Part shown: positions 1 through 7,782 of the stretch, in pieces
Position numbering within the stretch: position 1 is the stretch's first letter
How the letters are laid out: each line of letters begins with the position of its first letter
From: an uncultured delta proteobacterium
Lineage (GTDB): Bacteria; Myxococcota_A; Polyangia; Polyangiales; Polyangiaceae
Direction: 5' to 3'
NCBI GenBank assembly: GCA_903906315.1
Contig: CAIVJW010000077.1
Coordinates: forward strand, 1 to 36,584
Length of the DNA stretch: 36,584 nucleotides
The notes under the pieces: model-generated
What the model saw: only the letters and a program-made list of their open reading frames with translations
Database searches by the model: none
Told to the model about the DNA's origin: nothing
Position numbers and translations under genes: made by a program

Positions 1-249
1 GTGACGCCGTGCGCGCAGAACGGCAAGGTGGACGCCGGGCCGGCGTACGACGTGGCCTATTGCTGCAAGGAGCCGCCGCCCGTGTGCGACCCGCAGACGC
101 AGCCCTCGCCCCAGTGGGGCGTGAAGAACGGCCAGTGCCTGGGGTGCTGCGGGTGCATCGGCGGCACGAAGGCGTTCGACTCGCCGTGCGGCGCGCACGG
201 CATGGCGGACGCGGGCGCAGCCTACGACGTCGCCTACTGCTGCAAGTGA
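1..249 (+). CDS. C-terminal part of a Cys-rich repeat protein (5' partial)
   Basis: The reading frame is open from the first base and stops with TGA at 247-249, so the true start is probably upstream of the window. The 82 visible residues hold two related Cys-rich units. Each ends in a near-identical block: VDAGPAYDVAYCCK at about residues 10-23, and ADAGAAYDVAYCCK at the very C-terminus. The linker between them has a CLGCCGC cluster. About one residue in eight is cysteine, which suggests an exported, disulfide-stabilised protein, but the signal peptide would lie outside the window. I do not recognise the family and assign no function. The internal GTG at position 1 is in frame but cannot be shown to be the start. 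Confidence 0.55.
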   Translation: MTPCAQNGKVDAGPAYDVAYCCKEPPPVCDPQTQPSPQWGVKNGQCLGCCGCIGGTKAFDSPCGAHGMADAGAAYDVAYCCK

Positions 250-344
250 CCGGGGCGGGCCAGGCGCGCGGCGCGCTTCCATCGACGGCGCCTACCAGGT
301 CGACATGCCCGAAGACGATTGACACTCTTCGCGAGGAGACCGAT

Positions 345-738
345 GAATAGGAGGTGCATCCTGATGCGCCCGCTCGCTTCGCTCTCGGGCCGAAATTTGC
401 GCGTCGCCTTCGCGCACGACGCGGGGTCGCCGTCTCGATTGAGGGTCTCGCGCGTCGACGCGCTGCGCGCACCCGCGGCCGCGCCCGCAAAGAAGTCGAA
501 CGCGCCCACCGTGAGCGCGGAGATGACGTGCGTCGCGCGCGCGCGCAGTCGGCGCCCTCGAGCTCGTCCGACCGCGGACTGAGCCGGTCCGCCTCGTAGC
601 GGCCCACGATGGTCATGGCCACGTTGAGCTCCCCGGCCTTGGCGAGCTTCGCCTCGAGCTTCAGCGCGGCGGAGGGCACGTTCGCATAGAGCTCGTCGAC
701 GTCCTTGATGGTGACGCGGTCCTCTTTGCGCTCGGTCC
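345..738 (-). pseudogene. Remnant of a lipoprotein-like gene, truncated and frameshifted
   Basis: On the minus strand this stretch reads as a continuous protein-like sequence in two frames. The upstream part, about 722 down to 545, contains VTIKDVDELYANVPSAALKL and VAMTIVGRYEADR. The downstream part, about 544 down to 350, contains THVISALTVGAFDFFAG and NRDGDPASCAKAT. The frames meet inside a (GC)n run at about 533-548, where four extra bases would explain the shift. From memory this block resembles the C-terminal half of a lipoprotein family common in Polyangiales, of unknown function. The N-terminal half and signal peptide are missing, because at about 725-740 the sequence changes abruptly into an Rpn-like gene on the other strand. 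No start codon or ribosome binding site is present, so it is best read as a dead fragment. Confidence 0.55.
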
Positions 739-1508
739 CAGTCGAGTCGAGCGAGCTCGGCGACGTCGTCCCGCCGGAATACCGCGCCGATCTCGTGCTC
801 GTCCTCGAAGGCGCGGACGGCCGCCCCGCGCTCGCCATCGTGATCGAGGTCCAGCTCCGCGGCGACCCGCGCAAGCGCTTCACCTGGCCCGTGTACGTCG
901 CGTCGCTGCGCGCGCGCTTCGAGTGCCCCGTCCTCCTGCTCGTCGTCGCCGTCGACCCCGACGTCGCCGCCTTCTGCGCAGAGCCCATCGCCCTCGGGCC
1001 GCTGGGCTTCGTCCTCCGCCCGACCGTCCTCGGCCCCGACGCCGTCCCCGTGGTCGACGACGCCCGCGAAGCCGCCGACGACCCCGAGCTCGCCGTCCTT
1101 TCCGCGCTCGCCCATGCCCACGGGCCCCGCGCCCGCGACGTCGCTCGCGCAGCCCTCGCCGCTGCGGCGAGCCTCGACGAGGAGCGGGCCGCGCTCTACG
1201 CTGACCTCGTGCTCGCGTCGCTGGGCGACGCGGCGCGCGCCGCCCTGGAGGAACTCATGCTGAACGGGAAGTACGAGCCCATGAGCGACTTCGCAAAGCA
1301 CCACTTCGCGCGCGGCCGCGCCGACGGGGAGGCTCGCGGCCGCGCCGAGGGGGAAGCGCGCGGCGTCCTCGCCTTCCTCGACGCGCGCGGCCTCGCCGTC
1401 TCCGACGCCAACCGCGCGCGCATCCTCGGCTGCACCGACCTCGCCACGCTCGACCGCTGGGTGCGGCGCGCGGTCACCGTCTGCGCCGTCGACGAGCTCT
1501 TCGACTGA
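705..1508 (+). CDS. Rpn/PD-(D/E)XK transposase-like nuclease, probably 5'-truncated
   Basis: This 267-residue frame has the hallmarks of the Rpn-like (recombination-promoting nuclease / PD-(D/E)XK transposase-related) proteins abundant in myxobacteria. The core reads YRADLVLVLE, then AIVIEVQ (D at about 29 and the ExQ variant of ExK at about 48-50), followed by a hydrophobic strand. The C-terminus carries the family's typical repeated RGRADGEARGRAEGEARG linker and a short helical end. Homology seems to begin only at about VPVESSELGDVV. The first dozen residues are antisense to the neighbouring lipoprotein remnant, so about 40-50 N-terminal residues of the usual protein are lost. ATG 705 is merely the first in-frame start and has no convincing ribosome binding site. 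The gene may not be expressed. The nuclease assignment rests on motif pattern only. Confidence 0.6.
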   Translation: MMVTRSSLRSVPVESSELGDVVPPEYRADLVLVLEGADGRPALAIVIEVQLRGDPRKRFTWPVYVASLRARFECPVLLLVVAVDPDVAAFCAEPIALGPLGFVLRPTVLGPDAVPVVDDAREAADDPELAVLSALAHAHGPRARDVARAALAAAASLDEERAALYADLVLASLGDAARAALEELMLNGKYEPMSDFAKHHFARGRADGEARGRAEGEARGVLAFLDARGLAVSDANRARILGCTDLATLDRWVRRAVTVCAVDELFD

Positions 1509-1515
1509 CGCTCTC

Positions 1516-1549
1516 GGCCGGCGCGCGCCCAAGCCGCGCGCGCCCGGCC
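1516..1549. terminator. GC-rich hairpin between convergent genes
   Basis: GGCCGGCGCGCGC and CGCGCGCGCCCGGCC form a long stem with one bulged base and a short loop. The hairpin sits in the 51-bp gap between the ends of the Rpn-like frame and the minus-strand lipoprotein. It could act as a bidirectional terminator. No T-tract follows on either strand, as is common at this GC content. Confidence 0.45.
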
Positions 1550-1559
1550 TCGTCCCTCG

Positions 1560-2030
1560 CTACTTCGCGCGGAAGTTCCGGATCGACCACTCGATCTGGG
1601 GCGCGAAGCGCTCGATCTGCGCGCGCGGGCCGCCCGCCTCGATCAGGAAGACGTGCGCGTCGTCGACGATCACGGCGAGGTGGTAGAGGTGCGGGTCCTT
1701 GCCCTCGTCGTGGCCGAAGCGCAGGAGCGTGCCCTCGAGGGCGCCGGCCTTCACCGCGCGCTTCTCCAGCAGCGCATAGCCCCCCGTCTCGCGCATCCGG
1801 TTCTCGAGCACGCGAGTCCAGAAGGCCAGATCGCCCTTGGGCTCGTTCTCGAAGGCGCGCACACCGATCACGGCGCCGTCGGGGGTCGCGGCGCGATACT
1901 CCTTCTTGCCATACCGGTCGCCGAGGTCGACGAACCCGGGCGGAGTGGCCGGGAGGAACGGGCGGCCGCAGCCGGCGAGGCCGACGGCGAGCAGGAGAGT
2001 CGTGAGAAGGGCAGTCGTGGTTCGCTTCAT
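1560..2030 (-). CDS. Small lipoprotein, PsbP/DUF1795-like fold possible
   Basis: The protein has 156 residues. ATG 2030 gives a clean lipoprotein signal, MKRTTTALLTTLLLAVGLAGC, with lipobox LAGC and the acylated Cys near residue 21. The longer frame upstream is only overlap with the preceding gene. The mature part starts with a short Pro-rich stretch. It continues with alternating strands (VIGVRAFENEP, GTLLRFGHDEG, HLYHLAVIVDDAHVFLIEAG) and ends in a helix with QIEWSIRNF. This layout resembles small PsbP/DUF1795-type lipoproteins, in which the final segment asks whether a variance-like score is significant, but I assign only the fold loosely. It begins 11 bp after the stop of the DUF4349 gene and is surely cotranscribed with it. 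It acts at the envelope; its role is unknown. Confidence 0.8.
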   Translation of the reverse strand: MKRTTTALLTTLLLAVGLAGCGRPFLPATPPGFVDLGDRYGKKEYRAATPDGAVIGVRAFENEPKGDLAFWTRVLENRMRETGGYALLEKRAVKAGALEGTLLRFGHDEGKDPHLYHLAVIVDDAHVFLIEAGGPRAQIERFAPQIEWSIRNFRAK

Positions 2031-2041
2031 GGCGGTCCTCC

Positions 2042-2866
2042 TCACAGGCTCAGCAGGCGACCGAGGCCGAGCTGGTTGAGCCACGGGACGGGCAGGCGGA
2101 AGGTCGGCTTCTGGACGTCCTCGGTGTGGCGCGGCGAGAAGGTGACCGTGATGGTCGAGAACGTGGCCTTGTCGTGGAGGAACTTCATGCGGCCCTGGAT
2201 GCGGTCGAGCTCGCCCGTCACGCGCTCGAGCTCGCGCTCGATGGCCACGGACTCCTCGACCTTCTGCGCCTTCTGCAGCAGCTGCTCGAGGCGATCGCGC
2301 ACCGCGTGCAAGGTCTTGAGCCGCACCTCGAGGTCGCGGAACTCCTCGGTGACGTCCTCGGCGACCACGTTGCGGTGGAGCACGTCGCCGAAGCCCTCGA
2401 TGCGCTGGACGGCCTCGTCGAAGCGCCTCGCGGGCACCCGGATCGTGATCGCGCGGTCGTCGCGTCGGGCGAGGTAGCCGCCGACCTGCTTGGCGAGGTC
2501 CTCGACCTTCGCGAGGCTCGGCCCGACGTCGTAGACGGCCAGGGTGAGGTCGGCCGTGTAGATGAGCATCGGCGCGCGCGGCGAGGCGACCTCGCCGGCC
2601 TGCTCGGCGCCGGAGGCGTCCTTGTCGGGGCCGGGAGCGCGCTTGGCGGGCATGCTCGTCGGCGTCGACGGCGTTCGCGACGGCTGCGCCGGGGCGGGCG
2701 GCGGAGGCGGCGCCGACATGCCGCCGGGCGCACCGTCGGACATGGGCTCGGGTGCGGCCTCGACCTTCGCGAAGGCGGGGCTCGGGGCCGCCATGGACCC
2801 CTGCGCGCACGCCGTCGACGCGCACGCGACGAGGAGGGCGACCATTCGAAGCAAGCGCACGTTCAT
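2042..2866 (-). CDS. DUF4349-family lipoprotein
   Basis: The protein has 274 residues. The N-terminus is a lipoprotein signal (MNVRLLRMVALLVACASTAC, Cys about 20), followed by a long Pro/Ala-rich tether to about residue 95. The domain after it matches DUF4349: a strand MLIYTADLTLAVYDVG, a VGGYLARRDDRAITIRVPARRFDEAVQRI segment typical of the family, and then a Glu/Arg-rich coiled coil (about 155-215, EEFRDLEVRLKTL to ELDRIQGRMKFL). It closes with TFSTITVTFSP. Many DUF4349 proteins end in a transmembrane helix. Here the C-terminus is short and amphipathic, so anchoring would be by lipid only. An AAGGAG ribosome binding site lies just upstream of ATG 2866. It is the first gene of a two-gene lipoprotein operon. 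The function is unknown; an envelope role is inferred. Confidence 0.85.
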   Translation of the reverse strand: MNVRLLRMVALLVACASTACAQGSMAAPSPAFAKVEAAPEPMSDGAPGGMSAPPPPPAPAQPSRTPSTPTSMPAKRAPGPDKDASGAEQAGEVASPRAPMLIYTADLTLAVYDVGPSLAKVEDLAKQVGGYLARRDDRAITIRVPARRFDEAVQRIEGFGDVLHRNVVAEDVTEEFRDLEVRLKTLHAVRDRLEQLLQKAQKVEESVAIERELERVTGELDRIQGRMKFLHDKATFSTITVTFSPRHTEDVQKPTFRLPVPWLNQLGLGRLLSL

Positions 2867-2983
2867 CCCGTTCTCCTTGCCGGCCCGCGGCGCCGTCCCC
2901 GCAGCGCCAACGTCCGAACGGGCGTCACCTTACACCGAGACGGCGGCCCGCGGGCGGGCCGGGCGCGCGCCAAGGCCACCGAA

Positions 2984-3619
2984 TCAAGGGCCCCGAGGGG
3001 GCTTCGGCGCTCCGACCGCGCGGCGCCAGTACGCGACCCCCGCGACGACGCCGACCGGCGCCGCCACCGCGAGGAGCGGCCCGAGGGCAGCCGGCCACGC
3101 GATCGCGGCCATCACCGCGGCGAACTGCGCGACGGTGGCGGCCTTGCCGGGCGCGCTCGCGGTGACCTCGCGGAGCTCGGCGCCGCGGTGGCGCCCGGTC
3201 GCGACCAGCCACGCGAGGAGCGGCGCCTCGCAGAGCTCGCGCGCGAGGAGCGCGGGCACGGCCCAGAGCGGCAGCGCGTGCCGCGCGAGGAGCGTCAGAA
3301 CGACCGAGATCGCGAAGACCTTGTCGGCGAAGGGGTCGACGATCGCGCCGGTGAAGGTGACCTGACCGAGCCGCCGCGCGAGGCGGCCGTCGACGATGTC
3401 GCTCACCGCGGCCAGCGCCAGCACCCCCAGCGCGAGCGCCGGACGCGAGGACACGATCGGAAACGCGACCGCGAGCGGGAGCCGGATCAGGCTCACGAGG
3501 TTCGGCGGCAGCACGAGCTCCTCCAGCGAGAAGCCGCCGCGCGGCGCCGGACCGCTCCCCTCGACGGTCGCGCCGGTGGCCGGCCCCGGACGAGGGGCGA
3601 GCCACCGCCACCAACTCAC
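2984..3619 (-). CDS. CDP-alcohol phosphatidyltransferase (PgsA-like)
   Basis: This is a 211-residue inner-membrane protein of the CDP-alcohol phosphatidyltransferase family, which transfers a phosphatidyl group from CDP-diacylglycerol to an alcohol such as glycerol-3-phosphate. The full signature D-x2-DG-x2-AR-x8-G-x3-D-x3-D is present as SDIVDGRLARR...G...D...D at about residues 75-100, so all metal and substrate residues are kept. Hydrophobic segments before and after it give about five or six membrane helices. The start is GTG 3619, which overlaps the stop of the upstream UspA gene as GTGA, so translation is coupled. A 30-residue Gly/Pro-rich N-terminal extension precedes the first helix. 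PgsA, cardiolipin-synthase-like and PssA-type members cannot be told apart from sequence alone. PgsA-like is the best general label. Confidence 0.85.
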   Translation of the reverse strand: MSWWRWLAPRPGPATGATVEGSGPAPRGGFSLEELVLPPNLVSLIRLPLAVAFPIVSSRPALALGVLALAAVSDIVDGRLARRLGQVTFTGAIVDPFADKVFAISVVLTLLARHALPLWAVPALLARELCEAPLLAWLVATGRHRGAELREVTASAPGKAATVAQFAAVMAAIAWPAALGPLLAVAAPVGVVAGVAYWRRAVGAPKPPRGP

Positions 3620-4047
3620 GGCGCCCGCACGGTCATCACCGGCACCGGGCTGCGCCGGACGACCCGCTCGGCCACGCTGCCGAGGAACAGGTGCGACAGG
3701 CCCCTGCGCCCATGGGTGCCCATGACGATGAACCGAGCCCCCAGGTCCTTCGCCGCGTCGAGGATCTCGATGGCCGCGTCGCCCTCGCGCAGCATCGTGC
3801 GCAGGCCGCCCTGCGCCACGCCGAGCTGCTCGAGCGCGCGCCGCGCGGCCGCCATGACCTCGCTGTGGAAGCCCGGCAGGAGCCCGGGCTCGAGGCCCGG
3901 ATAGGTGTACACGGGCAGCGAGTACACGTGCACGAGCACGACCTCGGCGCCGATGCGACCGGCGAGGTCCTTGGCGAGGTCGAGCGCCTTCACCGAGGCC
4001 TCCTCGAAGTCCGTCGGGACGACAATCACTCCGCCCTCGTTCGCCAT
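3616..4047 (-). CDS. Universal stress protein, UspA family
   Basis: This is a 143-residue single-domain UspA protein. It begins with the family strand GVIVVPTDFEEASVKALDLA. It ends with the ATP-binding motif G-x2-G-x9-G-(S/T), seen as GTHGRRGLSHLFLGS at residues 110-124, then SPVPVMTVR. The intact motif suggests an ATP-binding rather than a UspA-like non-binding member. ATG 4047 is chosen because an AAGGAG site lies 7 nt upstream, whereas the longer frame has none. The gene stop overlaps the GTG start of the phosphatidyltransferase gene. It is divergent from the DUF362 gene. Its partner is not known; membrane-lipid stress is only a guess from context. Confidence 0.9.
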   Translation of the reverse strand: MANEGGVIVVPTDFEEASVKALDLAKDLAGRIGAEVVLVHVYSLPVYTYPGLEPGLLPGFHSEVMAAARRALEQLGVAQGGLRTMLREGDAAIEILDAAKDLGARFIVMGTHGRRGLSHLFLGSVAERVVRRSPVPVMTVRAP

Positions 4048-4148
4048 GATCAGCTCCTTTCCTCGCCCACCCGTCAACGTGGTGCCGCGAGCGACCCGCG
4101 CAAGACCTCGTACGCGCAGGAAGCACCGCGGCCGAAAGCGACCTCAGC

Positions 4149-4159
4149 TGCGCTACGCT
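4149..4159 (+). promoter_or_regulatory. Putative -10 promoter element in the uspA/DUF362 divergent gap
   Basis: The 175 bp between the UspA start and the DUF362 start hold no gene. TGCGCTACGCT at 4149-4159 resembles the TAnnnT -10 elements seen close to other starts in this window (TACGCT). Here the start codon is 63 nt away, so this would give an ordinary leader. No clear -35 element is visible. Confidence 0.3.
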
Positions 4160-4222
4160 GCCGGACAGCGCCTACGCGCTTGTCCCGCCCGAATCGACCA
4201 GGTAGATAAGTTCCGCAAGGTC

Positions 4223-5194
4223 ATGGCAGACACCTCCCGCCGCGACGTGCTCCAGCGGATCGGCGCCGCCGCCGCGGTCCTGGGCGGCGCTGCGGTCCTC
4301 GGGCGCGCGCGCTGGGACCAGGGGCACCCCTTCGGCGAGGGCACGCGCGACCGGCCGCAGACGCGCGATTTCCGCCTGAAATCAGGCCCCGGCGAGCTCC
4401 CCCAGCTCGCCGTCGCCACGAAGGACACGGACCCCGCGAGCCTCGTCCGCAAGGCCGTCGAGGCGCTCGGCGGGATGAAGCGCTTCGTCTCGCGCGGCGA
4501 CGTCGTGGTGGTGAAGCCGAACATCGGCTGGGACCGGACGCCCATCCACGCCGCGAACACGAACCCGAAGGTCGTCGCCGAGGTCGTGCGCCTCGCCTTC
4601 GACGCGGGCGCCAAGCGCGTCGTCGTGACCGACGCATCCTGCAACGAGCCCAACCGGTGCTTCCAGCGGTCGGGCATCTGGAAGGCCGCCTACGACGTCG
4701 GCGGCGAGATCGTCCTGCCCGCCGAGCACCGCTTCCGCACCATGCGCCTGCGCGGCGAGGTGCTCGACGAGTGGCTCGTCTACACGCCGATCGTGAACGC
4801 CGACAAGGTCATCAACGTCCCGGTAGCCAAGCACCACAACCTCGCCAAGTACACGGCCGCGATGAAGAACTGGTACGGCACGCTCGGCGGCCGGCGCAAC
4901 CGCCTGCACCAGAACATCGACGTCTCGATCGCCGATCTGGCGACCTTCATGCAGCCCACGCTCACCATCGTCGACGCCGTGCGCGTGCTGCTCCGCAACG
5001 GCCCTCAGGGCGGCAACATCGCCGACGCGAAGGACCTGCACACGGTGATCGCCACCACCGACCAGGTCGCCGCCGACGCCTACGGCTGCCGCCTCATCGG
5101 CCGCACGCCCGAGGAGATCCCGTACATCAAGCTGGCGCACGACCGCGGCCTCGGGACGATGTTCTGGCAGAACCTCCGCCTCGCCGAGGTGTGA
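4223..5194 (+). CDS. DUF362-domain protein with Tat-type signal
   Basis: The protein has 323 residues. The N-terminus MADTSRRDVLQRIGAAAAVLGG has the twin Arg and hydrophobic stretch of a Tat signal, so folded export is likely. The DUF362 core follows: DVVVVKPNIGWDR at about 95, then NPKVVAEVVRLAFDAGAKRVVVTDASCN. A lysine-rich central part (NVPVAKHHNLAKYTAAMKNWYG) precedes QPTLTIVDAVRVLLRNGPQGG and LIGRTPEEIPYIKLA. DUF362 proteins are often linked to iron-sulfur redox chemistry, but their reaction is not known. The stop codon overlaps the GTG start of the polyferredoxin gene, so the two proteins are probably made together and may be partners. ATG 4223 is preferred over upstream frame because the Tat signal begins there. 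An AAGG lies just before it. Confidence 0.85.
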   Translation: MADTSRRDVLQRIGAAAAVLGGAAVLGRARWDQGHPFGEGTRDRPQTRDFRLKSGPGELPQLAVATKDTDPASLVRKAVEALGGMKRFVSRGDVVVVKPNIGWDRTPIHAANTNPKVVAEVVRLAFDAGAKRVVVTDASCNEPNRCFQRSGIWKAAYDVGGEIVLPAEHRFRTMRLRGEVLDEWLVYTPIVNADKVINVPVAKHHNLAKYTAAMKNWYGTLGGRRNRLHQNIDVSIADLATFMQPTLTIVDAVRVLLRNGPQGGNIADAKDLHTVIATTDQVAADAYGCRLIGRTPEEIPYIKLAHDRGLGTMFWQNLRLAEV

Positions 5195-7008
5195 CGGTGG
5201 CCTCGTCCGAGCCCGCGCGCCCCGCCGGCAAGGCCGTCTCCGCGAACGATCTCGGCGGCGCCCTCGACAAGCTGCGCGCGATCCTGCCGAAGTCGAAGGC
5301 CCGCGCGGGTTCGGGGATCCCCGCGCGCAAGGTCATCCGCGCCCTGGTCTGGGCTCGGCGCTTCGCGCAGGCGGGCTTCCTCGGCGTCTTCCTCTGGTTC
5401 CTCTTCCAGACCGCCTTCCGGGGCACGTTCGCGTCCGCCGACACGCGCGTGCGCCTGCCGCTGCCGGTCGAGGGCTTCCTGCTCGCCGACCCGTTCGTCG
5501 GCGCCATGACCTTGCTCTCGACGCGCACCGTCTACCGCGGCCTGCTCTGGTCGCTCGTCACGATCGGCCTCACGGTGGTCTTCGGCCGCGTGTTCTGCGG
5601 CTGGATCTGCCCGTTCGGCACGATCCACCACGTCTTCGCGTGGATCTTCCCCTCGCGCTACGGCAAGGGCAGCAAGCGCGTCGAGTCGAACAAGACCTCG
5701 CCCCGGCAGCGGGTGAAGTACTACCTGCTCTATGCGTTCCTCGCGGCCGCCGCGGCCGGCAGCGCGGCGGGCGGCCTCCTCGACCCGATCTGCGTCGCCG
5801 TGCGCGCCATCGGCCTCGCGGTGATCCCGGCCGCGCAGTACGTGGCCGGCGTGGCCTCGTCCGGCGCCACGGCGACGGGCGTGCGCGCGCTCCAGAGCGG
5901 CGCCGACGCGACCGGTGACTTCCTCGCTCGCACCGTCTGGCAGTCGAAGCAGGTCTATTTCCACCAGACCTGGCTCGTCGGCCTCCTGTTCGTCGCGGTC
6001 CTGTTCCTGAACCGGTTCATCCCGCGATTCTGGTGCAGAGTCCTCTGCCCGCTCGGCGCGCTCCTCGGCGTGTTCGCGCGCTTCGCCCTCTTCGGCATGG
6101 AGAAGGACCACGCGAAGTGCACCGACTGCAACCTGTGCCTCGTGCACTGCCAGGGTGCCGACTCGCCGCAGGGCGGCGTGAAGCACCGGCAGGACGAGTG
6201 CCACATGTGCCTCAACTGCGAGGCCGCGTGCCCCGAGGACGTCATCAAGTTCCGCTTCCTCCCCGGCCGCGCGAGCACGGTCCGCACGCCCGACACCGCC
6301 CGCCGCACGGCCATCGCCACCGCCGCCGCCGGCGCCGCCATGATCCCGGCCGCGCGCATCGCCGACGTCCTCGACACGAACTACTCGAGCAAGGTCATCC
6401 GCCCGCCCGGTTCGGTCGAGGAGCGCGAGTTCCTCGAGCGTTGCATCCGCTGCGCCGAGTGCATGAAGGTCTGCCCCAATAACGCGCTCCACCCCGCGTT
6501 CTTCGAGGCCGGCGTCGAGGGGATCTGGACACCCATCCTCATCCCGCGCATCGGCTACTGCGAGCACTCGTGCGTGCTCTGCGGCCAGGTCTGCCCGACG
6601 GGCGCCATCCAGAAGATCACCGAAGAGCAGAAGCTCGGCGTCGGGATGAAGCCAGTCTCGATCGGCACCGCGTTCTACGACGTCGGCCGCTGTCTGCCCT
6701 GGTCGATGGCCACGCCGTGCATCGTCTGCGAGGAGTTCTGCCCGACCTCGCCCAAAGCCATCTGGGTCGAGGAAGCCACCGTCCCGAAGCGGCTGCCCAT
6801 CGCCGGCCAGGACGGCAAGGAGCCGGAGATGACGACGGTGCACGTGCAGCGCCCGCACGTCGACCCCGCGCTCTGCATCGGCTGCGGCGCGTGCGAGAAG
6901 GTCTGCCCCGTGCAGGACCAGCCGGCCGTCTACGTGACGAACGTCGGCGAGACGCGCTCGAAGACCAACGTCATCCTGCTCGAGAACACGAAATACTCGG
7001 GGAGCTAG
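5191..7008 (+). CDS. NapH/NapG-like membrane polyferredoxin
   Basis: This 605-residue protein looks like a fusion of NapH- and NapG/MauM-like parts. The N-terminal half has about four or five membrane helices and two CxxxCP sites: CGWICPFG at about residue 135 and CRVLCPLG at about 282. The Cys-rich half then holds 4Fe-4S motifs: CTDCNLC (310) with CHMCLNCEAACP (337), CIRCAECMKVCP (418), CEHSCVLCGQVCP (456), CIVCEEFCP (510) and CIGCGACEKVCP (561). RRTAIATAAAGAA at about 370-382 looks like an internal Tat-type signal or membrane anchor, exactly where a NapG protein would start. It most likely moves electrons across or along the membrane, from quinol to the DUF362 partner or the reverse. GTG 5191 overlaps the DUF362 stop; GTG 5197 is an alternative start. 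Confidence 0.88.
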   Translation: MTVASSEPARPAGKAVSANDLGGALDKLRAILPKSKARAGSGIPARKVIRALVWARRFAQAGFLGVFLWFLFQTAFRGTFASADTRVRLPLPVEGFLLADPFVGAMTLLSTRTVYRGLLWSLVTIGLTVVFGRVFCGWICPFGTIHHVFAWIFPSRYGKGSKRVESNKTSPRQRVKYYLLYAFLAAAAAGSAAGGLLDPICVAVRAIGLAVIPAAQYVAGVASSGATATGVRALQSGADATGDFLARTVWQSKQVYFHQTWLVGLLFVAVLFLNRFIPRFWCRVLCPLGALLGVFARFALFGMEKDHAKCTDCNLCLVHCQGADSPQGGVKHRQDECHMCLNCEAACPEDVIKFRFLPGRASTVRTPDTARRTAIATAAAGAAMIPAARIADVLDTNYSSKVIRPPGSVEEREFLERCIRCAECMKVCPNNALHPAFFEAGVEGIWTPILIPRIGYCEHSCVLCGQVCPTGAIQKITEEQKLGVGMKPVSIGTAFYDVGRCLPWSMATPCIVCEEFCPTSPKAIWVEEATVPKRLPIAGQDGKEPEMTTVHVQRPHVDPALCIGCGACEKVCPVQDQPAVYVTNVGETRSKTNVILLENTKYSGS

Positions 7009-7206
7009 CCCGACCGCCAAACGCAGCGTCTTCGCCGATCGCCGCACGCGCTGCGGCCGAGGCCGCGCCCGATCGAGCGACGGACGCCGAGCGACAGGGG
7101 ATTCGAGCGAAGCGCCTCGCAACCCGTGCGCGGCACGGCCTATGCCACTCCGCGAGCGGGGCAGTCCCCGCGACGGGCCGCGGGCAGGCGCACCACGGAG
7201 GCAGTC

Positions 7207-7665
7207 ATGGACCGCATCGTGAAGCTCGGGGCGGGCGGGATCGCGATCGTCGCCGCGGCGGTCGTCGCGATCGGCTGCGCGCGGGCGCTGCCGGGCACGT
7301 ATCTCGGGGAGGCCATCGAGTCCGGAACGCTCAAGCTCGCGGTTCCGGAGACCGGCCAGACGGCCACGAACGAGCGACCGCCGAAGGCGCTGCCCAAGGT
7401 CACCGTCACCGTCACGAAGCGGGGCGAGGGCGTCGGCGTTCGGTTCGGCGCGTGCGACCTCGAGGGCAAGCCGTCGGGGGCGGAGCGCGTCGTGCTGAGC
7501 GGCGACTGCCCGGTAACCTTCGCCGGCTTCGAGGGGCCGATGGCGATCTCGGGGACGGCGAGCCTCGTCGGAGACGCGATCGAGCTCTCGCTCAGCGGGC
7601 TCGCGAAGAACCCGACCACCGTCGCGACCTACACGTACTCGTACAAGGGCGCGCGGCAGGATTGA
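7207..7665 (+). CDS. Small lipoprotein of unknown function
   Basis: The protein has 152 residues. It begins MDRIVKLGAGGIAIVAAAVVAIGC, a signal with a relaxed lipobox (AIGC, Cys about 24). A GGAGG site precedes ATG 7207 by 6 nt. The mature part is rich in beta strands, including KVTVTVTKRGEGVGVRFGACDL, a second Cys pair region with SGDCPVTFAGF, and ISGTASLVGDAIELSLSG, ending in a Tyr-rich strand. This reads like a small beta-sandwich exposed in the periplasm. Nothing identifies a substrate. The 198 bp upstream (7009-7206) hold no gene or clear promoter. The gene may be read through from the polyferredoxin gene or may have its own promoter. Confidence 0.75.
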   Translation: MDRIVKLGAGGIAIVAAAVVAIGCARALPGTYLGEAIESGTLKLAVPETGQTATNERPPKALPKVTVTVTKRGEGVGVRFGACDLEGKPSGAERVVLSGDCPVTFAGFEGPMAISGTASLVGDAIELSLSGLAKNPTTVATYTYSYKGARQD

Positions 7666-7765
7666 CGCTGTCGCCTCGGTTCGCGGCCTCGCGGCGCCCC
7701 GCCCGCCGCCGCCGCGAACCAATCGCGGTCGCGCGGCTCGCGTCCGCGTCCGTGCGCCGCGAGCG

Positions 7766-7774
7766 CGCTATGCT
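7766..7774 (+). promoter_or_regulatory. Extended -10-like element before the rSAM gene
   Basis: CGCTATGCT carries a TATGCT hexamer and ends 8 nt before ATG 7783. A transcription start about 6-7 nt beyond the hexamer would make the message leaderless or nearly so. The same layout recurs at several genes in this window. Confidence 0.4.
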
Positions 7775-7782
7775 GCGCCCCC

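Noticed and set aside
319-582. Small plus-strand frame with a nearby AGGAGG
   Set aside because: It is antisense to the lipoprotein remnant, whose codons explain the sequence better. The purine run alone is not enough.
2935-2965. GGCCCGC/GCGGGCC hairpin downstream of the phosphatidyltransferase gene
   Set aside because: It is a simple GC palindrome of a kind common at this base composition, with nothing else to mark it as a terminator.
5080-7722. 880-residue minus-strand frame opposite the polyferredoxin region
   Set aside because: It is an antisense shadow of clear Fe-S protein coding in the plus strand, Arg/Ala-rich and without domains.
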